Assembly: GCA_965214695.1 (NCBI GenBank)
Contig: OZ243967.1
Coordinates: 682,001-746,000 of the forward strand
Reading direction: 5' to 3'
DNA length: 64,000 nt
From: JAPOXR01 sp965214695
GTDB lineage: Bacteria > Pseudomonadota > Alphaproteobacteria > Rhodobacterales > Rhodobacteraceae
Below are positions 36,824 through 46,048 of this stretch, piece by piece (positions within the stretch are counted from its first letter, which is position 1; the number at the start of each line of letters is the position of its first letter). The position numbers were made by a program, and so were the translations under genes. Below the pieces are notes generated by a model that was not told the origin of the DNA, made no database searches, and worked only from the letters and a program-made list of their open reading frames with translations.

Positions 36824-36838
36824 CTCTTATTGGTCAAG

Positions 36839-38113
36839 TCACTCAGTCACAACTTTGTAACGTGCCAGTTTTGCGGCGTTAACAATTTCTTCCTGAAGCT
36901 GCGGCAGCAGAGATTCAAACGAAGCGCCAGCGGCAAGATCGTTGGCGACTGCCTTGGTGAACGCAGCGCGGCTGTCGAAACGCAATGACACATAGCCATG
37001 ATGGCCGAAGGCGGCAGCATCCACCATCTGTTCAAAAGCATCATCGTTGGCATAGTAGTCGGTGGCGTTCAGTGCGGCGCCCCAAGGCAGAGAAGCAGGC
37101 TGATTTGCCGGCATTGTAACGGCTGTGCTGTTAATGTCCTGGTTGCTGGTAACAAATTCCAGAAGATCTACAACAGCTTCGGGGTGTTTGGTATCTTTCC
37201 ATCCGCCCCAGACGCCGCCGCCCCAGCTCCAGATGACAGGGGTATCCTGGCCATCCCACCTCATCTGAGGGGCGACACCGGTCTGACCTTCGGCGAATTC
37301 ATAATTGCGCTTCAGGACGTATTCTCCGAACCAGGTTGGGCCGGGGATCATCAGCAGCTTGTTCGCTTTCGCTTTCTCAATAAATTCGGGATCAAATGGT
37401 GAACCCCGATACAATGCCCCGCTCTCCAACATCCGGTCGACAAGCTGAGCTGACTCAACGCATTGCGGTGCCAGCGCGTTGACTTGCAGCGTTTCCGGGT
37501 CATCGGCCAGCGGAATCGCGACATTGCATCCGTTGGACATCAGGTAATTCATCAGCGTCATGTGGATGGAAGACGCACCGACAACGATGCCGGAGTCGTT
37601 TGCCGCTGCCGCGGCACCTACCGCTTCATATTCCTGCCATGTCGTCGGCAGGCTCAGACCAAGCTCCTCCATGAGAGGCGCGTTATACCACAGCATGAAA
37701 TGCGCCACATCGTTGCGCAGGCAGATGAGCGATCCGTTCGCCTTTTCGCAAGGCGCCAGCGCGGTTGGGTAGAATTCGTCAACAACCGCCGGATCGACCT
37801 TGTCGCTGAGCTCCAGAAGGTAGCGGACGCGCCGAGTCGAAAGCTGGGCCGCCATGTTGACATCGGGCATGAAGATCGCGTCGGGGATCCCATCACCGGA
37901 CTGCATGGCCAACTGAAGTTTGGTTATGATCTCGGTCGGCGCGATGGTCACCATTTCGACCTCGACATCGTCGCGTGCGGCGTCAAAGGCCTGATAGAAG
38001 GGTTCACGGACTGCGTCGCCCCAAACGACCAGTTTGACTACATCTTGCGCAGCCACACCTGACCCAAGGACTGCCGTGACACAGCTCAGTGCCAGAGTTC
38101 TAAGGTTTTTCAT
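36839..38113 (-). CDS. CUT1 ABC transporter solute-binding protein
   Basis: A 424-residue extracellular binding protein of the MalE/UgpB type. The N-terminal signal peptide ends near VAAQDVV. VVWGDAVREPFYQAFDA, the hinge-region GDGIPDAIFMPD and IWSWGGGVWGGWKDT are typical of the family. It carries the sugar to the MalF/MalG-like permeases. It lies 30 bp after the ATPase gene, so the order is ATPase, binding protein, permease, permease, aldose dehydrogenase. Confidence 0.92.
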   Translation of the reverse strand: MKNLRTLALSCVTAVLGSGVAAQDVVKLVVWGDAVREPFYQAFDAARDDVEVEMVTIAPTEIITKLQLAMQSGDGIPDAIFMPDVNMAAQLSTRRVRYLLELSDKVDPAVVDEFYPTALAPCEKANGSLICLRNDVAHFMLWYNAPLMEELGLSLPTTWQEYEAVGAAAAANDSGIVVGASSIHMTLMNYLMSNGCNVAIPLADDPETLQVNALAPQCVESAQLVDRMLESGALYRGSPFDPEFIEKAKANKLLMIPGPTWFGEYVLKRNYEFAEGQTGVAPQMRWDGQDTPVIWSWGGGVWGGWKDTKHPEAVVDLLEFVTSNQDINSTAVTMPANQPASLPWGAALNATDYYANDDAFEQMVDAAAFGHHGYVSLRFDSRAAFTKAVANDLAAGASFESLLPQLQEEIVNAAKLARYKVVTE

Positions 38114-38143
38114 TGGTATTCCTCCTGATTGGTTGAGTTGTCT

Positions 38144-39253
38144 TCAGTTCTTGGTTGGTGAACATCGCGCGCCCGACGGATCGAACACGTCGATCCGGTC
38201 GGCGGGTACGGCCAGCACTACGTTTTCTTCGGACGCGATCTTGCGGTGCTGAAATGTCTGGACCGTCACATTTTCCGCAAGACCTGCGTTGACATAGGCA
38301 TAGGTGATATTGCCCAGCTGATCGGCCATTTCGACTTGCCCTTTCAGCACCAGCGCATTCGGCGGCGCGTCAGCTTCACTGATGAAGTGAAATTCCTCCG
38401 GCCGTACGCCAAGCGTGATCTTGTCGCCGGGCTGCGGCCCATTGGCGCGAATATCCAGGGAAAGGCCCGAAACACCGTCCACGGCCACATTGGCAGATCC
38501 GCCGGTGGCCGATGTAACCGTAGCGGGAACAAAGTTGATTTTTGGCGACCCGATGAAGCCAGCTACAAACTTGTTGTGCGGCGCGTTGTAAAGATTATCT
38601 GGCGTGCCGATTTGTTGGATCTCGCCGTAATCCAGGGCGACAATCCTATCAGCCAAGGTCATCGCTTCGGTTTGGTCGTGCGTCACATAAATCATGGTGG
38701 CACCCAATTTCCGGTGCAGGTTTTCGATCTCCAGCCGCATCTGCACGCGCAAGGCGGCGTCCAGGTTTGAGAGAGGCTCATCAAACAGAAAGACTTTCGG
38801 GTTGCGCACAATGGCGCGCCCGATTGCCACGCGCTGACGCTGACCGCCCGACAGTTGGGCCGGCGAGCGATCCAAAAGGTCTTCCAGCCGAAGGATCCGC
38901 GCGGCTTCGATAACGCGATCATGAACCTCGGATTTCGGCAAACGCGACAGCCGCAGATTAAAGGCAATGTTCCCAAATACGTTCATATGGGGATAAAGCG
39001 CGTAGTTTTGAAAAACCATCGCGATACCGCGTTCGGACGGCTCTGCATGGGTCACGTCCTGGCCATCAATGCCGATAGATCCGTCTGTGACCGGCTCAAG
39101 GCCCGCAACCATTCGAAGAAGCGTGGACTTGCCCGAGCCCGACGGCCCCACAAACACGACGAATTCGCCTTTGTCGATTTCAAGGTCGACACCCCGGAAC
39201 AATTCTACTGCCCCGTAGGATTTCCTGACTTCAGACAAAGTGACCTGGGCCAT
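38144..39253 (-). CDS. CUT1 ABC transporter ATP-binding protein (MalK/UgpC type)
   Basis: A 369-residue MalK-type ATPase: Walker A GPSGSGKST near residue 36, signature LSGGQRQRVAIGRAI, Walker B FLFDEPLSNLDA, H-loop YVTHDQTEA, and a C-terminal OB/TOBE regulatory domain ending in PADRIDVFDPSGARC. It powers the adjacent permeases. Because MalK-type ATPases are often shared, it could also serve the orphan permeases at 48804-50724. It is the first gene of the minus operon, facing a GntR gene. Confidence 0.93.
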   Translation of the reverse strand: MAQVTLSEVRKSYGAVELFRGVDLEIDKGEFVVFVGPSGSGKSTLLRMVAGLEPVTDGSIGIDGQDVTHAEPSERGIAMVFQNYALYPHMNVFGNIAFNLRLSRLPKSEVHDRVIEAARILRLEDLLDRSPAQLSGGQRQRVAIGRAIVRNPKVFLFDEPLSNLDAALRVQMRLEIENLHRKLGATMIYVTHDQTEAMTLADRIVALDYGEIQQIGTPDNLYNAPHNKFVAGFIGSPKINFVPATVTSATGGSANVAVDGVSGLSLDIRANGPQPGDKITLGVRPEEFHFISEADAPPNALVLKGQVEMADQLGNITYAYVNAGLAENVTVQTFQHRKIASEENVVLAVPADRIDVFDPSGARCSPTKN

Positions 39254-39436
39254 GGGTTATCCGACCCTTGATCTGCGGCTTGAACCACCGGTGGCGACGA
39301 CAGGGCCTGAAGACCGGTCGGCCCGCCATTCGCCCCCGCTCTGCGGCACAAAAGTCGCCAATTCAGCTCTCCCGGCTCGGCTTGGTCCGAATCTCTTGCC
39401 TCGAACACCTACCGATTAAAAACATCAATAACAACT

Positions 39437-39452
39437 TTTAAAAATTTTTAAA
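39437..39452. promoter_or_regulatory. AT-rich divergent promoter region with a 16-nt palindrome
   Basis: TTTAAAAATTTTTAAA is a perfect palindrome in the 287-bp space between the ABC operon (starts 39253, minus) and the GntR gene (starts 39541, plus). The flanks are the most AT-rich DNA in the window. It could be a GntR operator or simply an A-tract promoter upstream element; a clean -35/-10 pair was not identified. Confidence 0.45.
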
Positions 39453-39540
39453 TTGCTTCAATTGAGGTTGACGTGAGTCGTTAAGACGATAAACAGGTCG
39501 AATGACTTACCCATACTGAACACCAAGGCTTCTTTGCGAA

Positions 39541-40194
39541 ATGAAAATAAGACAGAAAAACAAGGACTTAGACAAGTTTGTTCAGGCGATCCTGACCGGC
39601 AAGCTCACGGCTGGAGAAATCATCCGTCAACGCGAACTGTGTGAAATCCTTGAAACATCAATGTCCCCACTACGCGACACGCTGGTCCTTCTGGAGGAGC
39701 TTGAATTGATCGAGGTGAAGCCACGGGCGGGGATCAAGGTCATTTATCCTGATCTCGATTTCATGCGCGACAACATGCAGTTCCGGATCCTGATCGAAAT
39801 GCAGGCCATATCGGAATTTGTTCAGGTCGTGACTGATGACTGGATCGATGCACAGACCGAAGAACACCGTGAGACCCTGCGAGATCTGGAGATGGCCATT
39901 GATCTGACCACTCCAAATGCAAATGTGCTTGAGTTGGATCGCGGCTTCCATCGCGCCATCGTGGGGTCATTGAAAAACAAGGCCATTGCCAAAGCGCATG
40001 AGCATATCCAGTCGAAGCTTCGCATCGCGCGTCAGGTTCATCGGCGCGCTCCGCCAAGACAGGCCAACATTGGCGCAATGCGGGATCACCTTGGCATTCT
40101 CGCAGCCCTCCAGAAACGAGATGCCGCTGAAACGAGAAAGGCTCTGGATTCCCACTTGGTACAATCCAACCACAAGACCCTGGTAGGCCACTAG
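39541..40194 (+). CDS. GntR-family regulator, FCD subfamily
   Basis: A 217-residue GntR/FCD protein: winged helix with FVQAILTGKLTAGEIIRQRELCEILETS-type spacing (positions about 13-40) and MSPLRDTLVLLEELELI, then an all-helical ligand domain with ELDRGFHRAIV and MRDHLGILAAL. It is divergent from the ABC operon and leads the RraA-lactonase operon, so it is the probable regulator of both. Codon use matches the AT-richer island. Confidence 0.88.
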   Translation: MKIRQKNKDLDKFVQAILTGKLTAGEIIRQRELCEILETSMSPLRDTLVLLEELELIEVKPRAGIKVIYPDLDFMRDNMQFRILIEMQAISEFVQVVTDDWIDAQTEEHRETLRDLEMAIDLTTPNANVLELDRGFHRAIVGSLKNKAIAKAHEHIQSKLRIARQVHRRAPPRQANIGAMRDHLGILAALQKRDAAETRKALDSHLVQSNHKTLVGH

Positions 40195-40216
40195 GTTTCC
40201 AATCGAAAGAAGACAA

Positions 40217-40990
40217 ATGAAACGCACCGAACTGCCACTTGCCGACGTCAAATTGCCGATCGTTGGCCGAGCGGGAGCACGATTGCCATCCAACAAGCTC
40301 AAGCAACTCAATGAGATTTCAACGGCCACGGCGGCAGCAACTCTGCACCGTGCAGGCCTGGGCGGTACAACCATAACGGGCCCGCGAACAACATCGCCCG
40401 GCGCTACGGTGGTCGGTCAGGCGGTGACGCTACAATTCATGCCCATCCGCGCCGATATCGCCTCCACAGTTGATCAGGAGGATTACGAGAGATCCAGCGC
40501 ACTTTGGCACGTGCTCGACGCAGTTCGGCCCGACGATATTCTCGTTATCGCGGCCAAGGGCGATATGGATTCAGGTTGCCTGGGCGAGATGTTGGTGACC
40601 TACCTAAAAGGCCGCGGCGGTGTGGCCGCGGTTGTCGACGGCGCGGTACGGGATTGGCCAAAACTGGAGGAGATCGGCCTGCCGCTTTGGGTGCGTGGTT
40701 TTACGCCAAATTACGCCACGCAGTCGGGCCTCAACCCCTGGGCCTACAATGTCGCTGTCGATATGTGTGACGTTCTGGTGCTTCCCGGCGATATCATCAT
40801 GGCTGATGACGACGGCGTTGTGTGTGTCCCCCGGAATATGGTCGATCTTCTGCTGGAGGAAGGCTCATCAAAGGAAGACTGGGAAACGTTCAGCCGTCAG
40901 AAACTGGCTGAAGGTGGGTCGATCTGGAAATACTACCCGCTGAACGGCGAGGGGCTCGCCGAATACGAAGTCTGGCGCGATGCGAAATAG
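40217..40990 (+). CDS. RraA-like (HMG/CHA aldolase-type) protein
   Basis: A 257-residue member of the RraA/4-hydroxy-4-methyl-2-oxoglutarate aldolase superfamily. GDMDSGCLGEMLVTYLKGRG followed by GAVRDWPKL matches the divalent-metal and oxoacid-binding core of the aldolases. It is larger than bare RraA (about 160 residues), as in sugar-acid and aromatic pathway aldolases. In this operon it may cleave or tautomerise a 2-oxo sugar acid. It overlaps the next gene by 11 bp. Confidence 0.82.
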   Translation: MKRTELPLADVKLPIVGRAGARLPSNKLKQLNEISTATAAATLHRAGLGGTTITGPRTTSPGATVVGQAVTLQFMPIRADIASTVDQEDYERSSALWHVLDAVRPDDILVIAAKGDMDSGCLGEMLVTYLKGRGGVAAVVDGAVRDWPKLEEIGLPLWVRGFTPNYATQSGLNPWAYNVAVDMCDVLVLPGDIIMADDDGVVCVPRNMVDLLLEEGSSKEDWETFSRQKLAEGGSIWKYYPLNGEGLAEYEVWRDAK

Positions 40991-42878
40991 CCCTTCGGAG
41001 GTGGACGCGCCCGAAGTTCATGCGAGTCAGCAATACAGGAAACCTCCTGCCTGGGCTGTTCTTGAAAGGAAGCTGATTTCGGCGCTTGAGGCTGCGGTCG
41101 ATGTCTATTTGGCAAAATACACCCGTAGCGACGGCACGTTGATCTATGCCGAAACGTGGCCCAACGGTCGCGACGGCCTCGATGACCTTTACGAGGCCTT
41201 CTACAACCTGCCCATGCTCTATCTTCTCGGCGGCGATGAACGGTTCCTGTCGCTTGCGCATCATCACTGGGAAGCTGTGAACAGCCAGGCTTCCGGATAC
41301 GGGCTGGTCAAGGACGAATACGAACTGGGCTACGATCAGTTTCATCAGAGTGAAGGCAACCTTTTCTTTTGCCACCTCTGCGCTGCCGACCCTGAAAACC
41401 CCAAGCTGATCGGACGGGCGCGGCGTTTTGCGGACCTCTATCTTGGTCTTCCGAACTACGATCCCGACAAGAACATCATCCGTGCATTTCACACCGGCGC
41501 AGGCGGCCCGCGTTGGGGGATTTTGGACCCCGATGGAAACCGCGAAATCTGGAGCCGGTTCATGGAACCCTTCGGCCTTCCGTTCGACGACTTGCCTGGA
41601 ATTGACAGTTTCGAAGACCTCGGGTCCTGGAACGATTCGCCCTGCCATGCGGTCAATCGCAACGCGATGCGCAACGCGATGAACGCCCGGATGGGAAAAG
41701 GCGACAGCGTAGCCAATCTTCATGCAACCAGCCTTGTAACCAACGCCTTTTTGATGACCGGCGACGAAAAGTACCGCCAATGGGTTACCACTTATGTCTC
41801 GGGCTGGTGGGATCGCGCCCGGGAAAACGACGGGTTGATCCCTGACAACGTCGGCCTTGAAGGAAAAGTCGGCGCAAATCTTGAGGGGCGCTGGTACGGC
41901 GCAGCATATGGTTGGACCTGGCCGCTAGGTTTTGACTATATCGACGATTCAGTTACGGTCGCGGCAATCAACGCGACACTGCTGACTGGAGACACCGCAT
42001 GGCTGGACTATCCCGGCGGGCTTTTTGACCACGTATTTGCGAAAAGAGAAGTCGTGGCCGATTATCGCGATGAAGGCCCTCCGCGACCCGAGAAATGGAT
42101 TGTCAGCGCCGTAGAGGCGACAGGCAAAACCGAGACCCTCGTCGCCCCCAAGAGGCACAAAGACAGTGGCTGGTTCGCGAAATACCCGATCCAGGCTGGC
42201 CCGTTGGCTAACAGGTGGAGCACGACCTACTCTGCTGCCGACGCATCCAGATTGGATGAATTGCAAGATGCCGAACCCCAGGACTGGATTCAAACCCATG
42301 CGTTTCGCTCCAAGGGCGATGATGGCCATGAACGCCCGTGGATTGAGTTTCTGAACGGGCGGAATGAGAATTACCCTGAAACGATCTTGAACAGGAGCCT
42401 GGATCAGGTGAAAACACGGCTGGAAGCTGTCAATTCCGACGACGCTGATCTGACAGGCGTGCACATTCACCATTGGCAAGACCATAATCCGATAACGACC
42501 GAGGCACTGGTTCAACTGACACTAGGAGCACCACAGCAGCGCTATAATGGTGGTCCATTTTGCGCATGTTTCCGTTATTTCGACCCCGAGCGGGACAATC
42601 GCCCTGGACTGCCTGAAGATGTCAGCGCTCTTGTGTCACGCGTCGATGCGAATGGTGCAGATCTGACCGTCGTGAACCTAAGCGAGGTTCATCAACGGCA
42701 AATCGAGCTACAAGGTGGTTTTTACAGCGAGCACCGAGTGCTGAAGATTGTCGAGGTCTCCACCGATCGGGTGATAGCGGTGAATGGCGATCGTTTCACG
42801 ATCCACATGCCGCCCGCCTCATTAATCGAACTCCGTGTCTACCTTGAGCGATACTCCAACGCCCCGAAAATGGCTTGA
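40980..42878 (+). CDS. Unknown 632-residue protein, probable alpha/alpha-barrel enzyme
   Basis: Not recognised as a named family. The first 400 residues alternate helices with short aromatic loops (DLYEAFYNLPMLYLLGG, SVANLHATSLVTNAFLMTG, WYGAAYGWTWPLGFDYIDD), like the six-hairpin toroids of glycoside hydrolases and epimerases. The C-terminal part (about 520-632) is beta-rich (DLTVVNLSEVHQRQIELQGG). There is no signal peptide. It is encoded between an RraA-like protein and a sugar lactonase and overlaps the former, so a cytoplasmic role on an imported glycoside is inferred. Confidence 0.65.
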   Translation: MRNSPSEVDAPEVHASQQYRKPPAWAVLERKLISALEAAVDVYLAKYTRSDGTLIYAETWPNGRDGLDDLYEAFYNLPMLYLLGGDERFLSLAHHHWEAVNSQASGYGLVKDEYELGYDQFHQSEGNLFFCHLCAADPENPKLIGRARRFADLYLGLPNYDPDKNIIRAFHTGAGGPRWGILDPDGNREIWSRFMEPFGLPFDDLPGIDSFEDLGSWNDSPCHAVNRNAMRNAMNARMGKGDSVANLHATSLVTNAFLMTGDEKYRQWVTTYVSGWWDRARENDGLIPDNVGLEGKVGANLEGRWYGAAYGWTWPLGFDYIDDSVTVAAINATLLTGDTAWLDYPGGLFDHVFAKREVVADYRDEGPPRPEKWIVSAVEATGKTETLVAPKRHKDSGWFAKYPIQAGPLANRWSTTYSAADASRLDELQDAEPQDWIQTHAFRSKGDDGHERPWIEFLNGRNENYPETILNRSLDQVKTRLEAVNSDDADLTGVHIHHWQDHNPITTEALVQLTLGAPQQRYNGGPFCACFRYFDPERDNRPGLPEDVSALVSRVDANGADLTVVNLSEVHQRQIELQGGFYSEHRVLKIVEVSTDRVIAVNGDRFTIHMPPASLIELRVYLERYSNAPKMA

Positions 42879-43042
42879 TCGAAACGCATGCGCATTTCCT
42901 GAAACCAAGCAACATCAATCGGGTGGCTGATGGCTCTGGCACCGGCTAAGGCGCTGGAGCGCTTCGTCTTCCGTGAGCGCGCGGCCCATGCCGGGGAACG
43001 GTGCCCTTACGGCAACATAATCCTTAAAATGGGTGTCATCCG

Positions 43043-43873
43043 GTGAAAATCGACGCACATCAGCATTTCTGGTCAATCGCACGGGGCGATTATGGTTGGC
43101 TCGCCCCCGACATGACCCAGCTCTACCGCGACTTTCTACCGGATGATCTGGCGCCGATACTGGCCGAGGAAGGGATCGCAGGCACGGTGCTGGTTCAGGC
43201 GGCACCAACCGTCGCCGAAACCGAGTACATGTTGTCCCTTGCCGACAAGACCCCGTTCATCAAGGGAGTCGTCGGTTGGGTTGATTTCAGCGCCGTCGAT
43301 GCCCACGACCAGATAGAACGGTTGGCCCGGCATCCCGCACTGGTTGGGTTGCGCCCGATGATTCAGGGCGTCGTCGATCCCGGTTGGATGCTGGGCGAGG
43401 CACTCACCCCGGCCTTCGAGGCCCTGAAGGCTCGTGACCTGACGTTCGACGCGCTTACGCTCCCCCGACATCTTCCCGCATTGCGCGAGCTCCTCGCGCG
43501 GCATCCGGAAATGCGGGTGGTGATCGATCATGGCTCCAAACCTCTGATCCGTGAAGGCATCACGTTGGGATGGGCCGAGGATATGGCCGGGCTCGCGCAA
43601 GACTCTGGGGCTTTCTGCAAGTTGTCCGGCCTCGTGACCGAGGCCGGACCCGACTGGCAAACCAGGGATCTGCAACCCTATGTGGACCATCTGATCAACA
43701 CGTTCGGTCCCGCGCGCCTGATTTGGGGCAGCGACTGGCCGGTCTGCACGCGTGCCTGCAGCTATGGGCTCTGGCGAGAAACGACAGACGTACTGCTGGG
43801 AGCGCTTTCACAAAACAACCGTGACGCCATCTTGGGCCACAACGCAGCGCGTGCCTATCATCTCAGGGATTGA
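43043..43873 (+). CDS. Amidohydrolase-2 family sugar lactonase (L-fuconolactonase-like)
   Basis: A 276-residue TIM-barrel hydrolase. It begins MKIDAHQHFW, the metal-binding His-x-His of the family, and has VVIDHGSKP and IWGSDWPV (His and Asp ligands). Homologues open L-fucono- or L-rhamnono-lactones. That is the step after an aldose dehydrogenase of the type encoded at 34024. It is separated from the 632-residue protein gene by 164 bp without a visible terminator. Confidence 0.88.
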   Translation: MKIDAHQHFWSIARGDYGWLAPDMTQLYRDFLPDDLAPILAEEGIAGTVLVQAAPTVAETEYMLSLADKTPFIKGVVGWVDFSAVDAHDQIERLARHPALVGLRPMIQGVVDPGWMLGEALTPAFEALKARDLTFDALTLPRHLPALRELLARHPEMRVVIDHGSKPLIREGITLGWAEDMAGLAQDSGAFCKLSGLVTEAGPDWQTRDLQPYVDHLINTFGPARLIWGSDWPVCTRACSYGLWRETTDVLLGALSQNNRDAILGHNAARAYHLRD

Positions 43874-44046
43874 CCGCATGACACTCAACCTGGAATCCGC
43901 CGGGTGGTTGCTCGGACGGAATGACAGGCTTGGGATTTGCCGAACCTCGTTAAGTTTGGCGTAATCTCGATTGACAATCTGATTATCCGCAGGTTCCTTC
44001 GCCCACTCTGCTACTAGGACAATCCCGGAACCCGGTGAGGCGACCC

Positions 44047-44193
44047 ATGACTTCCACGAACACCGGAAAACCGAGCGGCAAGACCGCGCTTATCACAGCC
44101 GCGGGCCAAGGGATCGGCCGCGCCGCGGCTGAGTTGTATGCGGCAGAGGGCGCGCAGGCTGTTGCCAGCGAAATCAACGAGGCAGCTGTATAG
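44047..44193 (+). pseudogene. Truncated short-chain dehydrogenase (first 48 residues)
   Basis: The frame encodes an SDR N-terminus with the cofactor motif TAAGQGIG and the second strand region around YAAEGAQAVAS, then stops at TAG. Catalytic Tyr-x-x-x-Lys and everything after beta-2 are missing (a full enzyme is about 250 residues). Its place after the lactonase suggests it was the 2-keto-3-deoxy-fuconate dehydrogenase of the pathway. The truncation point marks a recombination junction with the next, GC-richer segment. Confidence 0.8.
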
Positions 44194-44231
44194 GGCGGTG
44201 CAAGACATTCAAGACGCGGCCAGGGCCCCAG

Positions 44232-45281
44232 ATGCCTGACATGAACCTGGAGCCGGACGAAGACCGGGACATGCGCGACCGGGCGGCGGCAATTGCCGCC
44301 AGTTCGGTGGATGCGGCGCTGTCAGCCGGCCTCATGGATCCGGTCATCGAACTCACCCTGTCCGAGGCGCTGGTCATCGGATTGCTGAAACAGGGCGTGC
44401 GCCGCTACTTTGTCATATTCGGCCACGGCTCGACCGATTTCGGCGAGGTGTTGCGCGTCTACGCGCGGGAGGGGGCCGTTGATGTCCTGAACTGCCGCAA
44501 CGAGGTGGCGATGGCGCATGCCGCCACCGCCCATGCCTGGGTTTACGGCGAGACGCCGGCCGTCGTCACCTCGATCGGCCCCGGCGCGCTCCAGGCCATG
44601 GCCGGCTCGCTGGCAGCCGCATCGAACGGCATCGGCGTCTATCACCTCTACGGCGATGAAACGACGCGGGGCGAAGGCTTCAACATGCAGCAGGTGCCCA
44701 AGCGCGAGCAGGGCGTCTTCGGGAAGCTGACGGCATTGATGGGGCAGTCATACACGCTGCACACGCCGGGCAGCCTGCGCGAATGTCTTCGCCGCGGCAC
44801 CAACTGCGTGCACCACCCCTACAAGCCCGGACCATTCTACGTGATGCTGCCCATCAACACGCAGCCCCGGCGCATGAAACTCGGCATCGGCGCCTTGCCC
44901 GGCCGCACCGCCATGCCGGCGGTCGTGCCCGCCGGCCCGGGCGGAATGGATGACGCGGTGCATCTCTTGCGCAGCCGCAGCCGAACCGTCATCAAGGCCG
45001 GCGGCGGGGCCCGCGCCCATCACCGGGCGGTCAGGAATCTTGCCGCCCGGATCGGTGCGCCGGTTGTACTCTCTCCCGGTTCAACCGGGGTGCTGGAGGA
45101 CGGGGATGACCGCAACATGCATGTCGGCGGCTCGAAGGGATCGATTTCCGGCAATCACCAATTCGGGATGTCGAGCACCATCAGATTGGCGCCACACTCG
45201 GACGTCGAAATCCCTCTACTGGCAGCCAATGAACTGGCGTCACGACAAGCGGTTGAGCTCCGATTCGGTGAGCAAACCTAA
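44232..45281 (+). pseudogene. Truncated TPP-dependent enzyme (acetolactate synthase/IolD-like)
   Basis: 349 residues covering only the N-terminal Pyr-binding domain and most of the central domain. The conserved Glu region is CRNEVAMAHAA, followed by SIGPGALQAMAG; the sequence is family-like up to HVGGSKGSISGN (about residue 307) and then becomes unrelated (HQFGMSSTIRLAPHS...). The C-terminal TPP domain with its GDG motif, some 250 residues, is absent, so catalysis is impossible. The break at about 45153 is a second junction, upstream of the toxin-antitoxin genes. Confidence 0.78.
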
Positions 45282-45346
45282 TACGGTGGACTAGCACGAA
45301 TCCTGGCCATACTGGGAGCTTGCATAGTTGCTGTCGTATAAATAAC

Positions 45347-45356
45347 TTGCATGCAA
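45347..45356. promoter_or_regulatory. Palindrome upstream of the FitA-like antitoxin
   Basis: TTGCATGCAA is a perfect 10-bp palindrome 24 bp before the antitoxin ATG; CTTGCAT also occurs at 45319-45325 as a direct repeat of its left half. TATAAA lies between them (45337-45342). This fits an autoregulated toxin-antitoxin promoter bound by the ribbon-helix-helix antitoxin. Confidence 0.55.
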
Positions 45357-45380
45357 CGAAATCAAACTTGGAATTCGACT

Positions 45381-45632
45381 ATGGCCATAATGACCGTGCG
45401 CAACCTGCCGGACGAGGTCCATCGCGCCCTGCGTGTGCGGGCCGCCCTGAGGGGTCGCAGCACCGAGGCGGAGGTACGGGCCATCCTGAAGGAAACCGTC
45501 CTTCCGGAAGGCCGCACCGCGTTGGGAACGCTGCTGACCGCTGTCGGCCGGCGCGCCGGATTGACGGACGAGGAGTTCGCGGGCTTCACGCAACGGGGCA
45601 CGGCGGCGGCCCGGCCGATCGATCTGGAATGA
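45381..45632 (+). CDS. FitA-like ribbon-helix-helix antitoxin
   Basis: An 83-residue protein: MTVRNLPDEVHRALRVRAAL followed by GRSTEAEVRAILKE is the classic FitA/Arc-type ribbon-helix-helix DNA-binding domain, with a C-terminal tail that wraps the toxin. ATG at 45381 is chosen over 45351 because homologues begin MA-x-x-TVRNLPD. It overlaps the toxin start (ATGA), so the two are coupled. It neutralises the PIN toxin and represses the operon. Confidence 0.88.
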   Translation: MAIMTVRNLPDEVHRALRVRAALRGRSTEAEVRAILKETVLPEGRTALGTLLTAVGRRAGLTDEEFAGFTQRGTAAARPIDLE

Positions 45633-46048
45633 TTCTGGTAGACACCAACGTGGTGTCGGAGCCGCTGCGCAGGGCTCCTGAGCTGCGCGTCGCGGAATGG
45701 CTCGACGCACAGGCGCTGGAGACGCTGTACCTGTCCGCCATTACCGTCGCTGAGTTGCGGTTCGGGGTCCAGGCGCTGCCGGACGGCCAGCGTCGGGACC
45801 GGCTGCACGAGGATCTGGAGGGGCGGGTCCTGCCGATGTTCGCCGGGCGGGTATTGGCATTCGATCTGCCAGCTTCGCAGGCCTATGCAGAACTCATGGC
45901 GAAGGCACGGTCCGAGGGGCGGACGATCCCGGTGTCCGACGGTTTCATTGCGGCGACCGCCGCGGCCAACGGCATGATGGTGGCGACGCGGGACACCGCG
46001 CCGTTCGAGGCAGCGGGATTGAAGACCGTCGATCCCTGGGCGGTGTAG
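45629..46048 (+). CDS. FitB/VapC-like PIN-domain toxin
   Basis: A 139-residue PIN-domain ribonuclease. The acidic active-site residues are visible: Asp in LVDTNVVSE, Glu in TVAELRFG, Asp in VSDGFIAATA and Asp in ATRDTAPF. It is complete and intact, paired with the antitoxin at 45381 by a 4-bp overlap. FitB-type toxins cleave RNA when freed from the antitoxin. Confidence 0.9.
   Translation: MILVDTNVVSEPLRRAPELRVAEWLDAQALETLYLSAITVAELRFGVQALPDGQRRDRLHEDLEGRVLPMFAGRVLAFDLPASQAYAELMAKARSEGRTIPVSDGFIAATAAANGMMVATRDTAPFEAAGLKTVDPWAV

Noticed and set aside
44047..44193. A genuine small protein
   Set aside because: The 48 residues are the start of an SDR cofactor domain that cannot fold or act alone.
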